64,000 nt of DNA from NCBI GenBank assembly GCA_963812475.1, contig CAWEVI010000047.1:4089-68088 (forward strand). The letters run 5' to 3'. The notes under the pieces are model-generated. The model was not told where the DNA came from. It ran no database searches and saw only the letters and a list, made by a program, of their open reading frames with translations. The translations under genes were made by a program, and so were the position numbers. The DNA is from JAMXLO01 sp963812475. Lineage in GTDB: Bacteria; Pseudomonadota; Alphaproteobacteria; Acetobacterales; Acetobacteraceae. Of the stretch, positions 44,597 to 53,134 are shown piece after piece (position 1 is the stretch's first letter; every line of letters starts with the position of its first letter).

Positions 44597-44731
44597 CACG
44601 GCGCGCCGCGACAGACAGCGCCACGCCCGATGCGATGTCGGGCCAGTTGGAAAGGGCCGACGCAGAGCGTGACATCACGAAGAGCATGAACGGCAAGTCG
44701 GCGGGCGTCTGGAATTGTTTGAACATGCCCG

Positions 44732-45502
44732 CTACTCCCGGCCCTCGCCAATTGGCTGTACTAGTCCGGTCATCCCGGCCAGCACTTCCGCCACATGTCT
44801 GACCTGTACGCGGTGTCCTTCCCGTTGTAGTCGACCGGCAATGTTGAGCAGGCAGCCAAGGTCTCCTGCAAGTACTGTCTCCGCTTCACTGGCAACGATA
44901 TCCCGCACCTTGGCCGAGACCATGGCGACCGAAATCTCCGGATATTTCACGCAGAAGGTGCCGCCGAAGCCGCAGCAGACTTCCGCATCCGGCATCTCTG
45001 CGACGGTTGCGCCGATCGCTCGCAGAAGCTTGCGCGGTTGTTCCTTGATACCCAGTTCGCGCAGGCCCGAGCAGCTGTCGTGGTAGGTGACAGACCCGCC
45101 GGCGTATCTGCCCGGCAGCTGTTCAACCCCAAGAACATCGGTGAGAAAGCTGACCAGTTCGAACGTCCGGCCGGCCAGCGCATCGGCCCGCCCGCGCAGG
45201 TTGGGATCGTCGTTGAACAGATGCGGCAGGTGGTGCTTCAGCATGCCACCACAGGAACCCGACGGCACGACGACGTAATCGTAGCCGCCAAACGCATCGA
45301 GAATCCCCGCCGCAAGGTCGCGCGTCGTGGCGCGGTCACCGGAATTGTAGGTGGGCTGGCCACAGCAGGTCTGGGCCCGTGGCACTTCGACCTGGCATCC
45401 GGCCTGCTCCAGCAGCCTGATCGCGGCGAATGCAATCGTCGGACGATGCAGGTCCACCAGACAGGTGGCGAAAAGCGCGACGCGGGGTCTGCTTGGCGGC
45501 AT
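44732..45502 (-). CDS. LutA/YkgE-like CCG-domain Fe-S protein, without LutB/LutC partners
   Basis: 256 residues with two cysteine-rich CCG domains: QTCCGQPTYNSGDR with VPSGSCGGMLKHHLP in the first half, and VTYHDSCSGLRELGI with AEVCCGFGGTFCVKYPEIS in the second. These motifs bind a [4Fe-4S] cluster (non-cubane type in HdrB relatives) in LutA, GlcF and similar subunits that carry electrons from lactate or glycolate oxidation. LutA works with LutB and LutC, but no such gene lies in the neighbourhood: next come a methyltransferase and the aap operon. It may use partners elsewhere. Start ATG at 45502. Confidence 0.82.
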   Translation of the reverse strand: MPPSRPRVALFATCLVDLHRPTIAFAAIRLLEQAGCQVEVPRAQTCCGQPTYNSGDRATTRDLAAGILDAFGGYDYVVVPSGSCGGMLKHHLPHLFNDDPNLRGRADALAGRTFELVSFLTDVLGVEQLPGRYAGGSVTYHDSCSGLRELGIKEQPRKLLRAIGATVAEMPDAEVCCGFGGTFCVKYPEISVAMVSAKVRDIVASEAETVLAGDLGCLLNIAGRLQREGHRVQVRHVAEVLAGMTGLVQPIGEGRE

Positions 45503-45527
45503 GCGCGCAGTTTAGGACCCGGTCAAT

Positions 45528-46331
45528 TCAGACGCCAGCCAGTGGCAGCTGCACGCGACCGGCCTCGAGAAGCCGCTGCTGCGCCACCGCCACGTACGAA
45601 GCGTCGATATCGATGCCGATTGCGCTGGCGCCTTCCAGTTGCGCCGCCACCATGGTTGTTCCGGTTCCCATGAACGGGTCGAGGACGACAGCGCCGGGAC
45701 GGCCATGCAGGCGGATACACCACCGCGGTAATTCCACGGGGAAGGTGCTCGGATGATGGAACTTCTCCGCCTTGCTCTGCACGGTGTCGTAAGGGATGAA
45801 CCATGTGTTGCCGCGACAACGCAGGTCCTGGGGGTGACCGCGCCGGGCGATGTTGGACTTGTCCTTGAACGGTACGCCGATCGCCATCCGGTCGAGCTTC
45901 ACATCGCCCGACAGTGTCAGGTGGAAGATATGCTCGTGATTGTGGTGCAGAAAGCGCTGTCCGCCGACCGGCTTGAAGTGGCCAACCAAATCGCGACCAA
46001 TCGCAATCGACTTGATCCACGTGATATGGTTCTGCAAGACGAACAGTGGGCGCAGGCGCACGATCAGCTCGAACGGCAGCCAGGGCGCGCTTGAGGATCC
46101 CGAGATGTTCAGGAAGAAGGATGCGTCTTCTTTCACGACACGACGCACCTCGATTGCCACACGCAACAGCCAACTCAGGTAGTCGTCCTCGGCGCGGCGA
46201 TCGTCGTAGCCGCGATAGGATATTCCCAGGTTGTAAGGCGGCGAGGTCACGACCACGTCCACACTCCCCGCTGCAAGGCTCGGCAGCGCGGTCAGACAAT
46301 CCGCGCAAATCATCCGATGGGTGGCAGGCAT
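45528..46331 (-). CDS. Solitary beta-class DNA methyltransferase (TSPPY type)
   Basis: 267 residues. The catalytic motif IV comes first (VVVTSPPYNLGISYRGYD, near residue 28) and the S-adenosylmethionine motif I last (VVLDPFMGTGTTMVAAQLEG, near residue 218), the beta-class order shared by CcrM-like adenine and many N4-cytosine enzymes. SPPY, as opposed to DPPY, often marks N4-cytosine methylation, but this is no proof. The C-terminal extension that reads DNA in CcrM is absent, since the protein ends shortly after GIDIDASYVAVAQQRL. No restriction endonuclease gene is adjacent. It is likely a housekeeping or epigenetic methyltransferase. Confidence 0.85.
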   Translation of the reverse strand: MPATHRMICADCLTALPSLAAGSVDVVVTSPPYNLGISYRGYDDRRAEDDYLSWLLRVAIEVRRVVKEDASFFLNISGSSSAPWLPFELIVRLRPLFVLQNHITWIKSIAIGRDLVGHFKPVGGQRFLHHNHEHIFHLTLSGDVKLDRMAIGVPFKDKSNIARRGHPQDLRCRGNTWFIPYDTVQSKAEKFHHPSTFPVELPRWCIRLHGRPGAVVLDPFMGTGTTMVAAQLEGASAIGIDIDASYVAVAQQRLLEAGRVQLPLAGV

Positions 46332-46360
46332 ACGGGACAGGTCAGCGTTGGCTGACGCCG

Positions 46361-47032
46361 TCAGGAACTGCGCGCGGACACCAGGCGCCAGGCCGGATCG
46401 CGCGTGGACAGGTCGCGCTCGAAGGTCCAGACATCCGTGATCTCGGTCACCGCGTCCGTTCCGGTAACCGGATGACCGTCCTTGTCCTGCGTCAGGCTGG
46501 TCTGGTCAGACACGAAGCGCACCGTGATCAGGGCGATCGTGCCCTTCAGTTCGGCGTTCTCGATCGTCGCGCTGTGAATGCTGTGGATCGTGCTCACCTG
46601 CGTCTGGCCCGCGGCTTCCCGTCCGGCAATCGCCTGTTCGAAGGCGCGATAGGTGTCATCGGCAAGCAGACTGCGGAGGGTACCGCGATCACCGGCGGCG
46701 AATGCGGTGACTATGATGCGAAATGCCTTTTCCGCTCCGTCGAGGAAACCTGCCGGATCGAAGCCGGAGTCGATTGTCCGCATCCGAACGAGGGTCTGGC
46801 CGATCGGACTGGCAAAATCCGGCAATGGCCGGTTGGCAACGGGCTGCGCCTCCGCATGGCCATCGATCACCGGACCTGCCGGCGCCGGGCCAGCCGGCGG
46901 CTGGTAGGGTTGGGTTGGCGGCCGCTCATATCCTGTCCGTCGGCCCAGAATGCTGCGCAACCGCAGTACCAGGAACGCCGCTATCATCCCGAACAGGATC
47001 AGATCGATCGGAAAACCGCTGCCCGCACCCAT
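46361..47032 (-). CDS. Tim44-domain membrane-associated protein (TimA-like)
   Basis: 223 residues from the ATG at 47032 (MGAGSGFPIDLILFGMIAAF). One N-terminal membrane helix, a proline-rich linker (PTQPYQPPAGPAPAGPVIDG), then a Tim44-like fold of about 140 residues (FDPAGFLDGAEKAFRIIVTA, FAAGDRGTLRSLLADDTYRA, VWTFERDLSTRDPAWRLVSA). Alphaproteobacterial members are inner-membrane proteins of the same fold as mitochondrial Tim44, with proposed roles in envelope assembly. Its proximity to secB (780 bp away) supports a link to protein export in a general sense only. Confidence 0.85.
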   Translation of the reverse strand: MGAGSGFPIDLILFGMIAAFLVLRLRSILGRRTGYERPPTQPYQPPAGPAPAGPVIDGHAEAQPVANRPLPDFASPIGQTLVRMRTIDSGFDPAGFLDGAEKAFRIIVTAFAAGDRGTLRSLLADDTYRAFEQAIAGREAAGQTQVSTIHSIHSATIENAELKGTIALITVRFVSDQTSLTQDKDGHPVTGTDAVTEITDVWTFERDLSTRDPAWRLVSARSS

Positions 47033-47139
47033 CGTCGCTCTCCTCGTGGGCCACAGATAAGGACGTGCGGCCCCGGACACAAACATTTCTCGCGTTCCAA
47101 CGGGTTGCCGGGTGCTGAACCGGCCTGTATTGCCCGGTC

Positions 47140-47694
47140 ATGATCCTGCTGCGCCATGGTCAGAGCGAATTCAATCTCCATTTCAGCGCGATGCGCCGGG
47201 ACCCGGGCATCGTGGACGCCCGGCTGACGGAACTAGGCCATACCCAGGCAGCGGATGCGGCCCGGCAGCTATCCAGCCAACGGATCGCCCGCATCATTAC
47301 CTCGCCTTATACGCGTGCCCTCGAAACTGCCGCACCCCTCGCAAAGGCGCTCGGCGCGGTGGTCGTGATCAATCCGATCGTCCGCGAGCGCTATGCGTTC
47401 GCCTGCGACATCGGTACGCCGCGGACCGAACTCGAGCGCGCCTGGCCGGAACACGACTTTTCTACCCTGGATGAAGTGTGGTGGCCTGCGATCGAGGAGC
47501 CGGCCGCTTCGGTCATCGACCGGGCCGCGCTGTTCCGTGCCGAAATGGCAGTACTGCCGAATTGGTCCGATACCATCGTGGTGAGTCACTGGGGCTTTAT
47601 TCTGTCGCTGACCGGCAACAGCGTGATGAACGGTCAGTGGTTGCGCTGCGACCCGACCGCGCCGGCGCCCGAGGAGATCACCTGGCGAGCCTGA
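47140..47694 (+). CDS. Histidine-phosphatase family (phosphoglycerate-mutase-like) protein
   Basis: 184 residues. The phosphohistidine motif is LRHGQSEFN at the N-terminus; the second active-site block is SPYTRALETAAPLAKALG, and the third is VVSHWGFILSLTG, containing the conserved histidine. The size fits small members of the superfamily with broad phosphatase activity (PhoE/CobC-like); substrate is unknown. Intact, ATG start, divergent from the Tim44-like gene. Confidence 0.88.
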   Translation: MILLRHGQSEFNLHFSAMRRDPGIVDARLTELGHTQAADAARQLSSQRIARIITSPYTRALETAAPLAKALGAVVVINPIVRERYAFACDIGTPRTELERAWPEHDFSTLDEVWWPAIEEPAASVIDRAALFRAEMAVLPNWSDTIVVSHWGFILSLTGNSVMNGQWLRCDPTAPAPEEITWRA

Positions 47695-47727
47695 CCGGTT
47701 ACCTTCCGGTTACCTTCCGGTTCCCTC
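47695..47727. repeat. Three 11-bp tandem repeats between phosphatase and secB
   Basis: The unit ccggttacctt occurs at 47695-47705 and 47706-47716, with a variant ccggttccctc at 47717-47727. It starts immediately after the phosphatase stop and ends about 90 bp before secB. Likely replication slippage; a regulatory role cannot be judged. Confidence 0.7.
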
Positions 47728-47817
47728 CATCGGGATGGCGCCAGTGCCCTATCCGTGCTACCCGGCGCGCCCGCGCGGGCGTCGTCGCCCGAGCGCGCAA
47801 TACACGGAGAGACTGTA

Positions 47818-48399
47818 ATGTCCGAGACGACAACCCCCCCGCAGCCAGCTGGCCAAGCCCAAACTCCACCGCTGGTTGTGAACATCCAGTACGTCAAGGA
47901 TCTATCGTTCGAGGTTCCCGGCGCACCCCAGATTTTCTCGCAATTGCACACGCAACCCCAGGTCAACATCAACCTCGACGTTCAGGCCCGCCGCGTGCAG
48001 GAGGGCCAGAGTGTCTTCGAGGTCGCCCTGGTGATACGGGCCGAGGCCCATGAAGCTGCAGCTCAGGTTGCCGGGCAGGCGGGCAATGGCCAAGCGGGCA
48101 ATGGCCAGGCGGTCCCCGTGCCACCCACGGTCTTCGTCGCCGAATTGACGTATGCCGGGGTCTTTACCCTGAACGGTCTACCCGAAAACGCAGTCGAACC
48201 GGTCCTGTTGGTGGAATGCCCACGCATCCTGTTCCCATTCGCCCGCAACATCCTGTCGGACGTGACACGCGATGGCGGCTTCCCCCCCGTCCTCTTGCAG
48301 CCGATCGATTTTGTCGCGCTGTGGCAGGCTCGCCGAGCCCAGCCTCAACCGACGGCCCAGCCCGGGGTTGGCCAACCCGGAACAGCGGCGGTCGCCTGA
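47818..48399 (+). CDS. secB: Protein-export chaperone SecB
   Basis: 193 residues from the ATG at 47818. The conserved core is recognisable: PPLVVNIQYVKDLSFEVPGA, INLDVQARRVQEGQSVFEVA, FVAELTYAGVFTLNGLPENA and the invariant VECPRILFPFARNILSDVTR (about residues 133-152), then GGFPPVLLQPIDFVALWQAR. SecB holds preproteins unfolded and hands them to SecA. The protein contains a small insertion of near-repeats (GQAGNGQAGNGQA, about residue 82), encoded by a duplicated 15-18-bp stretch, and a Gln/Pro-rich C-terminus. ATG follows an aggagagac-like site. Confidence 0.93.
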   Translation: MSETTTPPQPAGQAQTPPLVVNIQYVKDLSFEVPGAPQIFSQLHTQPQVNINLDVQARRVQEGQSVFEVALVIRAEAHEAAAQVAGQAGNGQAGNGQAVPVPPTVFVAELTYAGVFTLNGLPENAVEPVLLVECPRILFPFARNILSDVTRDGGFPPVLLQPIDFVALWQARRAQPQPTAQPGVGQPGTAAVA

Positions 48400-48416
48400 G
48401 CACCCCGCAAAGCACG

Positions 48417-49094
48417 TCAGGACTGCAGCCATAGCGGGTCATTGAGCCGGCCAACGAACGCAGCGTGCGCGACGAGTTCGGCGGGTGGTGGGACCATCGG
48501 TCGCGGCGTACGCGGACCGGCGTGGGTATAGACGGCGACGTTCGGAGCGGCCTTTTCGGTCGCCAGTGACAGCCCGCGCTGGCGTCCTCCCGTAAGCTCC
48601 ACATAGACCTCGGCCAGCAGTCGGCAGTCGAGCAGCGCGTTGTGGGTCGTGCGAGCGCTGAGATCGATCGCGAATCGTCGGCACAGCGCATCGAGGCTGT
48701 TCGGCATGCCCGGAAAGCGGGTCTTCGCCAAGATGAGTGTGTCGATCATACGCGTTTCTGCCAGTCCGGGCAGGCCAAGGCGGCCGAATTCGGCATTGAG
48801 GAAACTGAAATCGAATGCGGCGTTGTGCGCGATCAGCGGATCTGCGCCGAAGAAGGACACCACGTCGTCAACGATGTCGGCAAAGCGTGGCTTGTCCGCG
48901 AATAGCTCGATCGTGAAACCGTGGATGCGGGTGGCATCCTCGGGGATGTCCCGATCGGGGTGGATCAGCGCGTGGAAATGGCGGCCCGTGGGCAGATCGT
49001 TCTCCAGTTCCAGCGCGGCGATTTCAATCACCCGGTGACCGAGATGCGGCTCCAGGCCGGTCGTCTCCGTGTCGAACAGAACGGCGCGGGTCAA
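48417..49094 (-). CDS. dnaQ: DNA polymerase III epsilon subunit (3'-5' proofreading exonuclease)
   Basis: 225 residues with a TTG start that overlaps the coaE stop (TTGA). The three exonuclease motifs are present: FDTETTGLEP (ExoI), PLIAHNAAFDFSFLNAEF (ExoII) and TTHNALLDCRLLAEVYVELT (ExoIII epsilon, with the H..D). The enzyme proofreads for the replicative polymerase. The order aroE-coaE-dnaQ with 4-nt overlaps is common in alphaproteobacteria and indicates one operon. The convergent neighbour is secB. Confidence 0.93.
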   Translation of the reverse strand: MTRAVLFDTETTGLEPHLGHRVIEIAALELENDLPTGRHFHALIHPDRDIPEDATRIHGFTIELFADKPRFADIVDDVVSFFGADPLIAHNAAFDFSFLNAEFGRLGLPGLAETRMIDTLILAKTRFPGMPNSLDALCRRFAIDLSARTTHNALLDCRLLAEVYVELTGGRQRGLSLATEKAAPNVAVYTHAGPRTPRPMVPPPAELVAHAAFVGRLNDPLWLQS

Positions 49095-49678
49095 GCCAGA
49101 ATCTCCCTGATCAATCGGCTGAGCGTTCGCAGCGAATAATGGCGGGACAATCCAGTGCTCACGACAAGATCGGCCCGCCGTCGCTTCTCAGAGTCCGGCA
49201 TCTGCCGCGCGATCACCGCGGCGATGTCCGCGGCATTCATTCTGCGGCGCGCCCGGACGCGCTGCATTTGCACCGATCGCGGGGCGGACACGACAACCAC
49301 GCGATCGACGCGCGCATCGCCGCCGGTCTCGAACAACAGGGGGATGTCCAGTACGACGGCGCGATTGCCTCTGCGCCTGCCGCGCGCAACGAAGGCACGC
49401 TCCTCCTGCTGGACCATGGGGTGGAGAATGCCCTCGAGCCGTGCGAGAGCGGCCGGCTTTCCAAGCACCGCCTGACGCAGCGCCATGCGGTCCACGGCTC
49501 CGTCGCGCACCGTGCCGGGAAATGCCGCCTCGATCGCCCGGACCGCCCGCCCACCGCGCGCCTGTAGCCGGTGAACCGCGGCATCGGCGTCGAACACGGG
49601 AATGTGTGCCCGACGGAACGCGGCCGCGGCGGTCGACTTTCCCATGCCGATCCCTCCGGTAAGGCCAAGGACGATCAT
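49091..49678 (-). CDS. coaE: Dephospho-CoA kinase
   Basis: 195 residues. The P-loop is GLTGGIGMGKSTAAAAF at the N-terminus; the dephospho-CoA-binding part includes PVFDADAAVHRLQ and LEGILHPMVQQEERAFV; the end of the core is LLFETGGDARVDRVVVVSAP. It phosphorylates the ribose 3'-OH of dephospho-CoA in the last step of CoA synthesis. Its ATG overlaps the aroE stop and its stop overlaps the dnaQ start (4 nt each), so all three are translationally linked. Confidence 0.93.
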   Translation of the reverse strand: MIVLGLTGGIGMGKSTAAAAFRRAHIPVFDADAAVHRLQARGGRAVRAIEAAFPGTVRDGAVDRMALRQAVLGKPAALARLEGILHPMVQQEERAFVARGRRRGNRAVVLDIPLLFETGGDARVDRVVVVSAPRSVQMQRVRARRRMNAADIAAVIARQMPDSEKRRRADLVVSTGLSRHYSLRTLSRLIREILA

Positions 49679-50514
49679 CGCATCGGCAGTTCCGCAGCCA
49701 CAAAGCGATACAGCTCGTCGTCCACTTCGGGCTTTATGCCAAACCAGGCATGGAAGCCGGGCACCGCCTGGTGCAGCAGCATGCCGAGGCCTTCCACAGT
49801 GCGCAGGCCACGCGCCCGCGCGTCGGCAAGCAGCGGCGTTTCCAGCGGCACATAGACATTCTCGGCGACTGCCAGCGATGGGGGGGCTCGCTCGAGATCG
49901 AGCTCGATCGGATCATGCCCCACCATACCGAGCGGTGTCGTATTCACCACGAGCGCATGATCGGCAAGCGCTGCCGCTCGGGCGTCCCAATCAATGACGC
50001 GCAATCCCGGCAGGTCATGTGCGAGTGCCTCAGCCCGCGCCACCGTGCGATTGGCCACGGCGACCTGCGCGCCCGCATCCTGCAGCGCGGCCGCTACGGC
50101 GCGCGCCGAACCACCCGCGCCGAGCAACAGCGCCGGGCCGCGAGCGGGCTCGACCCCGTGCGCACGGAGGTTGGCGATGAACCCATAGCCATCGGTGCTG
50201 CTACCGGCGATTTTGCCGTCACGAAACACCAGCGTGTTCACTGCGCCCGCACGCCGGGCGTTGTCATCCACGTTGTCGCAGATTTCAAAGGCGGCGAGCT
50301 TGTGCGGGATCGTCACATTGGCGCCGGCAAACCCGGCGGCCAGCAGGCCGCGGATTGCTGTGGTGAAGGCCTCCGGCTGAATCGGCAACGGCACGTATGT
50401 CCCATCGATGGCATGGCGCTGAAGCCAGAACCCATGCAGGCGGGGTGAGCGAGAATAGGTGACGGGCCAGCCGGCGATACCGGCAACTCGGGCATGACCG
50501 GAAAGAATCGACAT
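49675..50514 (-). CDS. aroE: Shikimate dehydrogenase
   Basis: 279 residues from the ATG at 50514 (MSILSGHARVAGIAGWPVTY). Substrate-binding motifs: YSRSPRLHGFWLQRHAIDG and ANVTIPHKLAAFEICD with the catalytic Lys/Asp pair; the NADP-binding motif is LLGAGGSARAVAAAL near residue 132; a basic NRT block (VANRTVARAEAL) selects NADP. It reduces 3-dehydroshikimate in aromatic amino-acid synthesis. The frame is open further upstream to 50751, but that part has no similarity to the family. First gene of the dnaQ operon. Confidence 0.93.
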   Translation of the reverse strand: MSILSGHARVAGIAGWPVTYSRSPRLHGFWLQRHAIDGTYVPLPIQPEAFTTAIRGLLAAGFAGANVTIPHKLAAFEICDNVDDNARRAGAVNTLVFRDGKIAGSSTDGYGFIANLRAHGVEPARGPALLLGAGGSARAVAAALQDAGAQVAVANRTVARAEALAHDLPGLRVIDWDARAAALADHALVVNTTPLGMVGHDPIELDLERAPPSLAVAENVYVPLETPLLADARARGLRTVEGLGMLLHQAVPGFHAWFGIKPEVDDELYRFVAAELPMR

Positions 50515-50699
50515 CCCTGCAACATTCCCCGGCGCGCGCCGAAGATCAACCACTTCCGAGACCGCGTCCGGCGACACTGCCACCGACGCGCGCGATGTTG
50601 GTTTCATCCAAACAACATGGCTGAGAGGTTCCAGCCAGCTTGCCGTAGCAGTAAATCGCTGTGCAGATTGCGCACCGTTCCCAGAGCAAGATTGCGTCG

Positions 50700-51818
50700 A
50701 TGTCCCGCGACGGTCCATCTCAGCCAACGTCACGACCGGCCACGGCGGCATCCGTGCGGCTATTCAGCGTGAGCCGGCGCTGGGGCACAACGACCGCGCT
50801 CGACAGCGTGTCGATCGACGTTGCGGCTGGCAGCTTCACCGTTCTGCTCGGCCCGTCAGGCTGCGGCAAGACGACTTGCCTGCGCATCGTGGCCGGCCTG
50901 GAGACCGCAAGCGAGGGGCGCATCGAAATTGCCGGGCGCGACGTGACAAACCTGCCGCCGGCTGCCCGCGGTGTTGCGATGGTATTCCAGTCCTACGCCC
51001 TTTTCCCGCATCTGAGCGTTGCAGAGAACATCGTCTTCGGCCTGAAGGCGCGCCGCGTTCCGTCACCCGAGCGGGCACTCAGGCTGGCCCGCGCCACGGA
51101 AATCCTTGGCATCGCCCATCTGCTTGAACGCAAGCCTGGTCAGTTGTCGGGCGGCCAGCAGCAGCGTGTGGCGCTTGGCCGGGCCATCGTCGCCGAGGCG
51201 CCGGTCTGCCTGATGGACGAGCCGCTATCCAATCTGGACGCACAACTTCGTGCCGACATGCGGCGCGAGATTCTGGCCCTTCAGCGTCGGCTGGGAATCA
51301 CCATGCTCTACGTGACACACGACCAGACCGAGGCCATGGGGATGGCCGACCAGATCGTGCTGCTGCGTGACGGGCATGTCGAGCAGGACGCGGCGCCGGC
51401 CGATGTATACGCGCGGCCCGCAACCAGTTTCGCAGCCAGCTTCATCGGTACGCCGCCGATGAACCTGTTCCCGCTGGAACGGCGGGCTGGCGGGATGGTG
51501 TTGCAGGGCTCCGACGGGCCAATTCTCGCGCCGCCTGACGCCGGCGCCTTGCTGGGTGGCATCCGACCGGAGTGCTTCAGGTTGGCGGATCATGGGATCG
51601 CTGCCCGGGTGCGCCACGCGGAATATCTCGGGGCCGACACCGTGCTCGCCTGCGCCGCCGGCGAGGTCAGCCTACTGGCGCGGCTTCCCGGGCGGGCCGT
51701 TCTTGACGAAGGCACACCGGTTCTGCTCGCGACCGATGAGCCAATCCATCTGTTCGATGCCGCGACCGGCCAGCGGAGGGAAGGCATCGCCGCGGAAAAG
51801 GAGCCAGTTGTCGCATGA
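50700..51818 (+). CDS. ABC transporter ATPase, carbohydrate/polyol/phosphoester type (UgpC/MsmK-like)
   Basis: 372 residues from the ATG at 50700 (MSRDGPSQPTSRPATAA). Walker A GPSGCGKTT, ABC signature LSGGQQQR, Walker B VCLMDEPLSNLDAQLR and switch histidine VTHDQTEA are all present. The C-terminal 120 residues form the TOBE/MalK-type regulatory domain (GGIRPECFRLADHGIAARVR), typical of importers for sugars and glycerol-3-phosphate-like esters. First gene of a tightly packed operon that runs to 58606; it overlaps the next gene by 4 nt. Intact. Confidence 0.9.
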   Translation: MSRDGPSQPTSRPATAASVRLFSVSRRWGTTTALDSVSIDVAAGSFTVLLGPSGCGKTTCLRIVAGLETASEGRIEIAGRDVTNLPPAARGVAMVFQSYALFPHLSVAENIVFGLKARRVPSPERALRLARATEILGIAHLLERKPGQLSGGQQQRVALGRAIVAEAPVCLMDEPLSNLDAQLRADMRREILALQRRLGITMLYVTHDQTEAMGMADQIVLLRDGHVEQDAAPADVYARPATSFAASFIGTPPMNLFPLERRAGGMVLQGSDGPILAPPDAGALLGGIRPECFRLADHGIAARVRHAEYLGADTVLACAAGEVSLLARLPGRAVLDEGTPVLLATDEPIHLFDAATGQRREGIAAEKEPVVA

Positions 51819-53110
51819 TCAGGACCACGCGTCGCAGGCTGTTGCACACTGCGGCCGCCGGCATAGCGCTCCCCGGGGTCGCTCGCGGCACCGAGACTAC
51901 AACCGAAATCAGCTTCTATTTCCCGGTCGCCGTCGGCGGACCGATCACCCGCATCATCGACGGGTATGCCGCGGAGTTCCAGCGCGAGAATCCAGCGATC
52001 AAGGTGACGCCGATCTATGCCGGCACGTATCAGGATACGCTCACCAAGGCACAGACGGCGCTGAAGGCGAATGCCGGTCCGCAGATGGCCGTACTGCTTT
52101 CGACCGATGTCTTCTCGCTGATCGACGATGATCTGATCGTGCCGTTCGACGCGCTTGTGCAGAGCGTGCCTGACAAGGCCTGGCTGCGCAGCTTCTATCC
52201 GGCCTTCCTGAAGAACGGTGAGATCGATGGTCATACATGGGGTGTGCCGTTCCAGCGATCGACGATCGTGCTGTTCTGGAACAAGACCGCCTTCCAGGAT
52301 GCTGGGCTGGATCCGGAACGGCCGCCCGTGAACTGGGAGGAGCACGCCGAGTTCGCGCAAAAGCTGACGCGGCGGAGCGGCAGCAGCGTAGATCGCTGGG
52401 GTGTGCAGATCCCTGCCAGCGGCTTTCCGTATTGGCTGTTCCAGGCACTCGCCACCGAGGCCGGTGCTACGATGGCCAATGCTGACGGCACCGAGACTGA
52501 CTTCGCCGCCCCCGGCTGTATCGAGGCGCTGCGCTATTGGATCGATCTGGCGCGAAAATACCAGGCGCATCCGCCTGGCATCGTCGATTGGGGCATCACG
52601 CCGCGCGACTTTCTGGAACAGAAGGTCGCGATGATCTGGACCACGACCGGCAACCTGTCGAACATCCGAAGCAACGCCAAATTTCCGTTCGGGGTCGCGA
52701 TGCTGCCGTCGGGCAGGCAGCGCGGCACGCCGACGGGCGGCGGCAATTTCTATTTGTTCAAGACTGCCAGCCCGCCGCAGCGCGAAACGGCCCTTCAGTT
52801 CGTTCGCTGGATCAGCAGTCCGGAGCGTGCCGCGCAATGGGGCATCGACACCGGCTACGTTGCAACTCGGCCGGATGCCTGGGAGACAAGCCGGATGCGG
52901 AGCTATGTCGCCGATTTTCCAGCCGCTTCAGTGGCGCGCGATCAGTTGCAATACGCGGTCGCCGAGTTATCGACGCATGACAACCAGCGCGTGACGCAGG
53001 CGCTGAACGACAGTGTGCAGGCCGCTCTGCTCAGCCGAAAAGCGCCCGAGGTGTCGCTGGCCGAAGCCCAGGGCCTTGCGACGCGGTTGCTGCGCCCATT
53101 CCATCGGTAA
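51815..53110 (+). CDS. Periplasmic solute-binding protein 1 (UgpB-like)
   Basis: 431 residues. The N-terminus looks like a Tat signal (RTTRRRLLHTAAAGIALPGV), the mature part starts near residue 28. The family 1 extracellular-binding fold shows TEISFYFPVAVGGPITRIID, TKAQTALKANAGPQMAVLLS, GVPFQRSTIVLFWNKTAF and FLEQKVAMIWTTTGNLSNIR. The protein is paralogous to the next gene product; both retain all blocks. It hands the ligand to the permeases downstream. The ATG overlaps the ATPase stop. Confidence 0.88.
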   Translation: MIRTTRRRLLHTAAAGIALPGVARGTETTTEISFYFPVAVGGPITRIIDGYAAEFQRENPAIKVTPIYAGTYQDTLTKAQTALKANAGPQMAVLLSTDVFSLIDDDLIVPFDALVQSVPDKAWLRSFYPAFLKNGEIDGHTWGVPFQRSTIVLFWNKTAFQDAGLDPERPPVNWEEHAEFAQKLTRRSGSSVDRWGVQIPASGFPYWLFQALATEAGATMANADGTETDFAAPGCIEALRYWIDLARKYQAHPPGIVDWGITPRDFLEQKVAMIWTTTGNLSNIRSNAKFPFGVAMLPSGRQRGTPTGGGNFYLFKTASPPQRETALQFVRWISSPERAAQWGIDTGYVATRPDAWETSRMRSYVADFPAASVARDQLQYAVAELSTHDNQRVTQALNDSVQAALLSRKAPEVSLAEAQGLATRLLRPFHR

Positions 53111-53134
53111 TCAAGGAAAAGGGGAGGATCTGTC

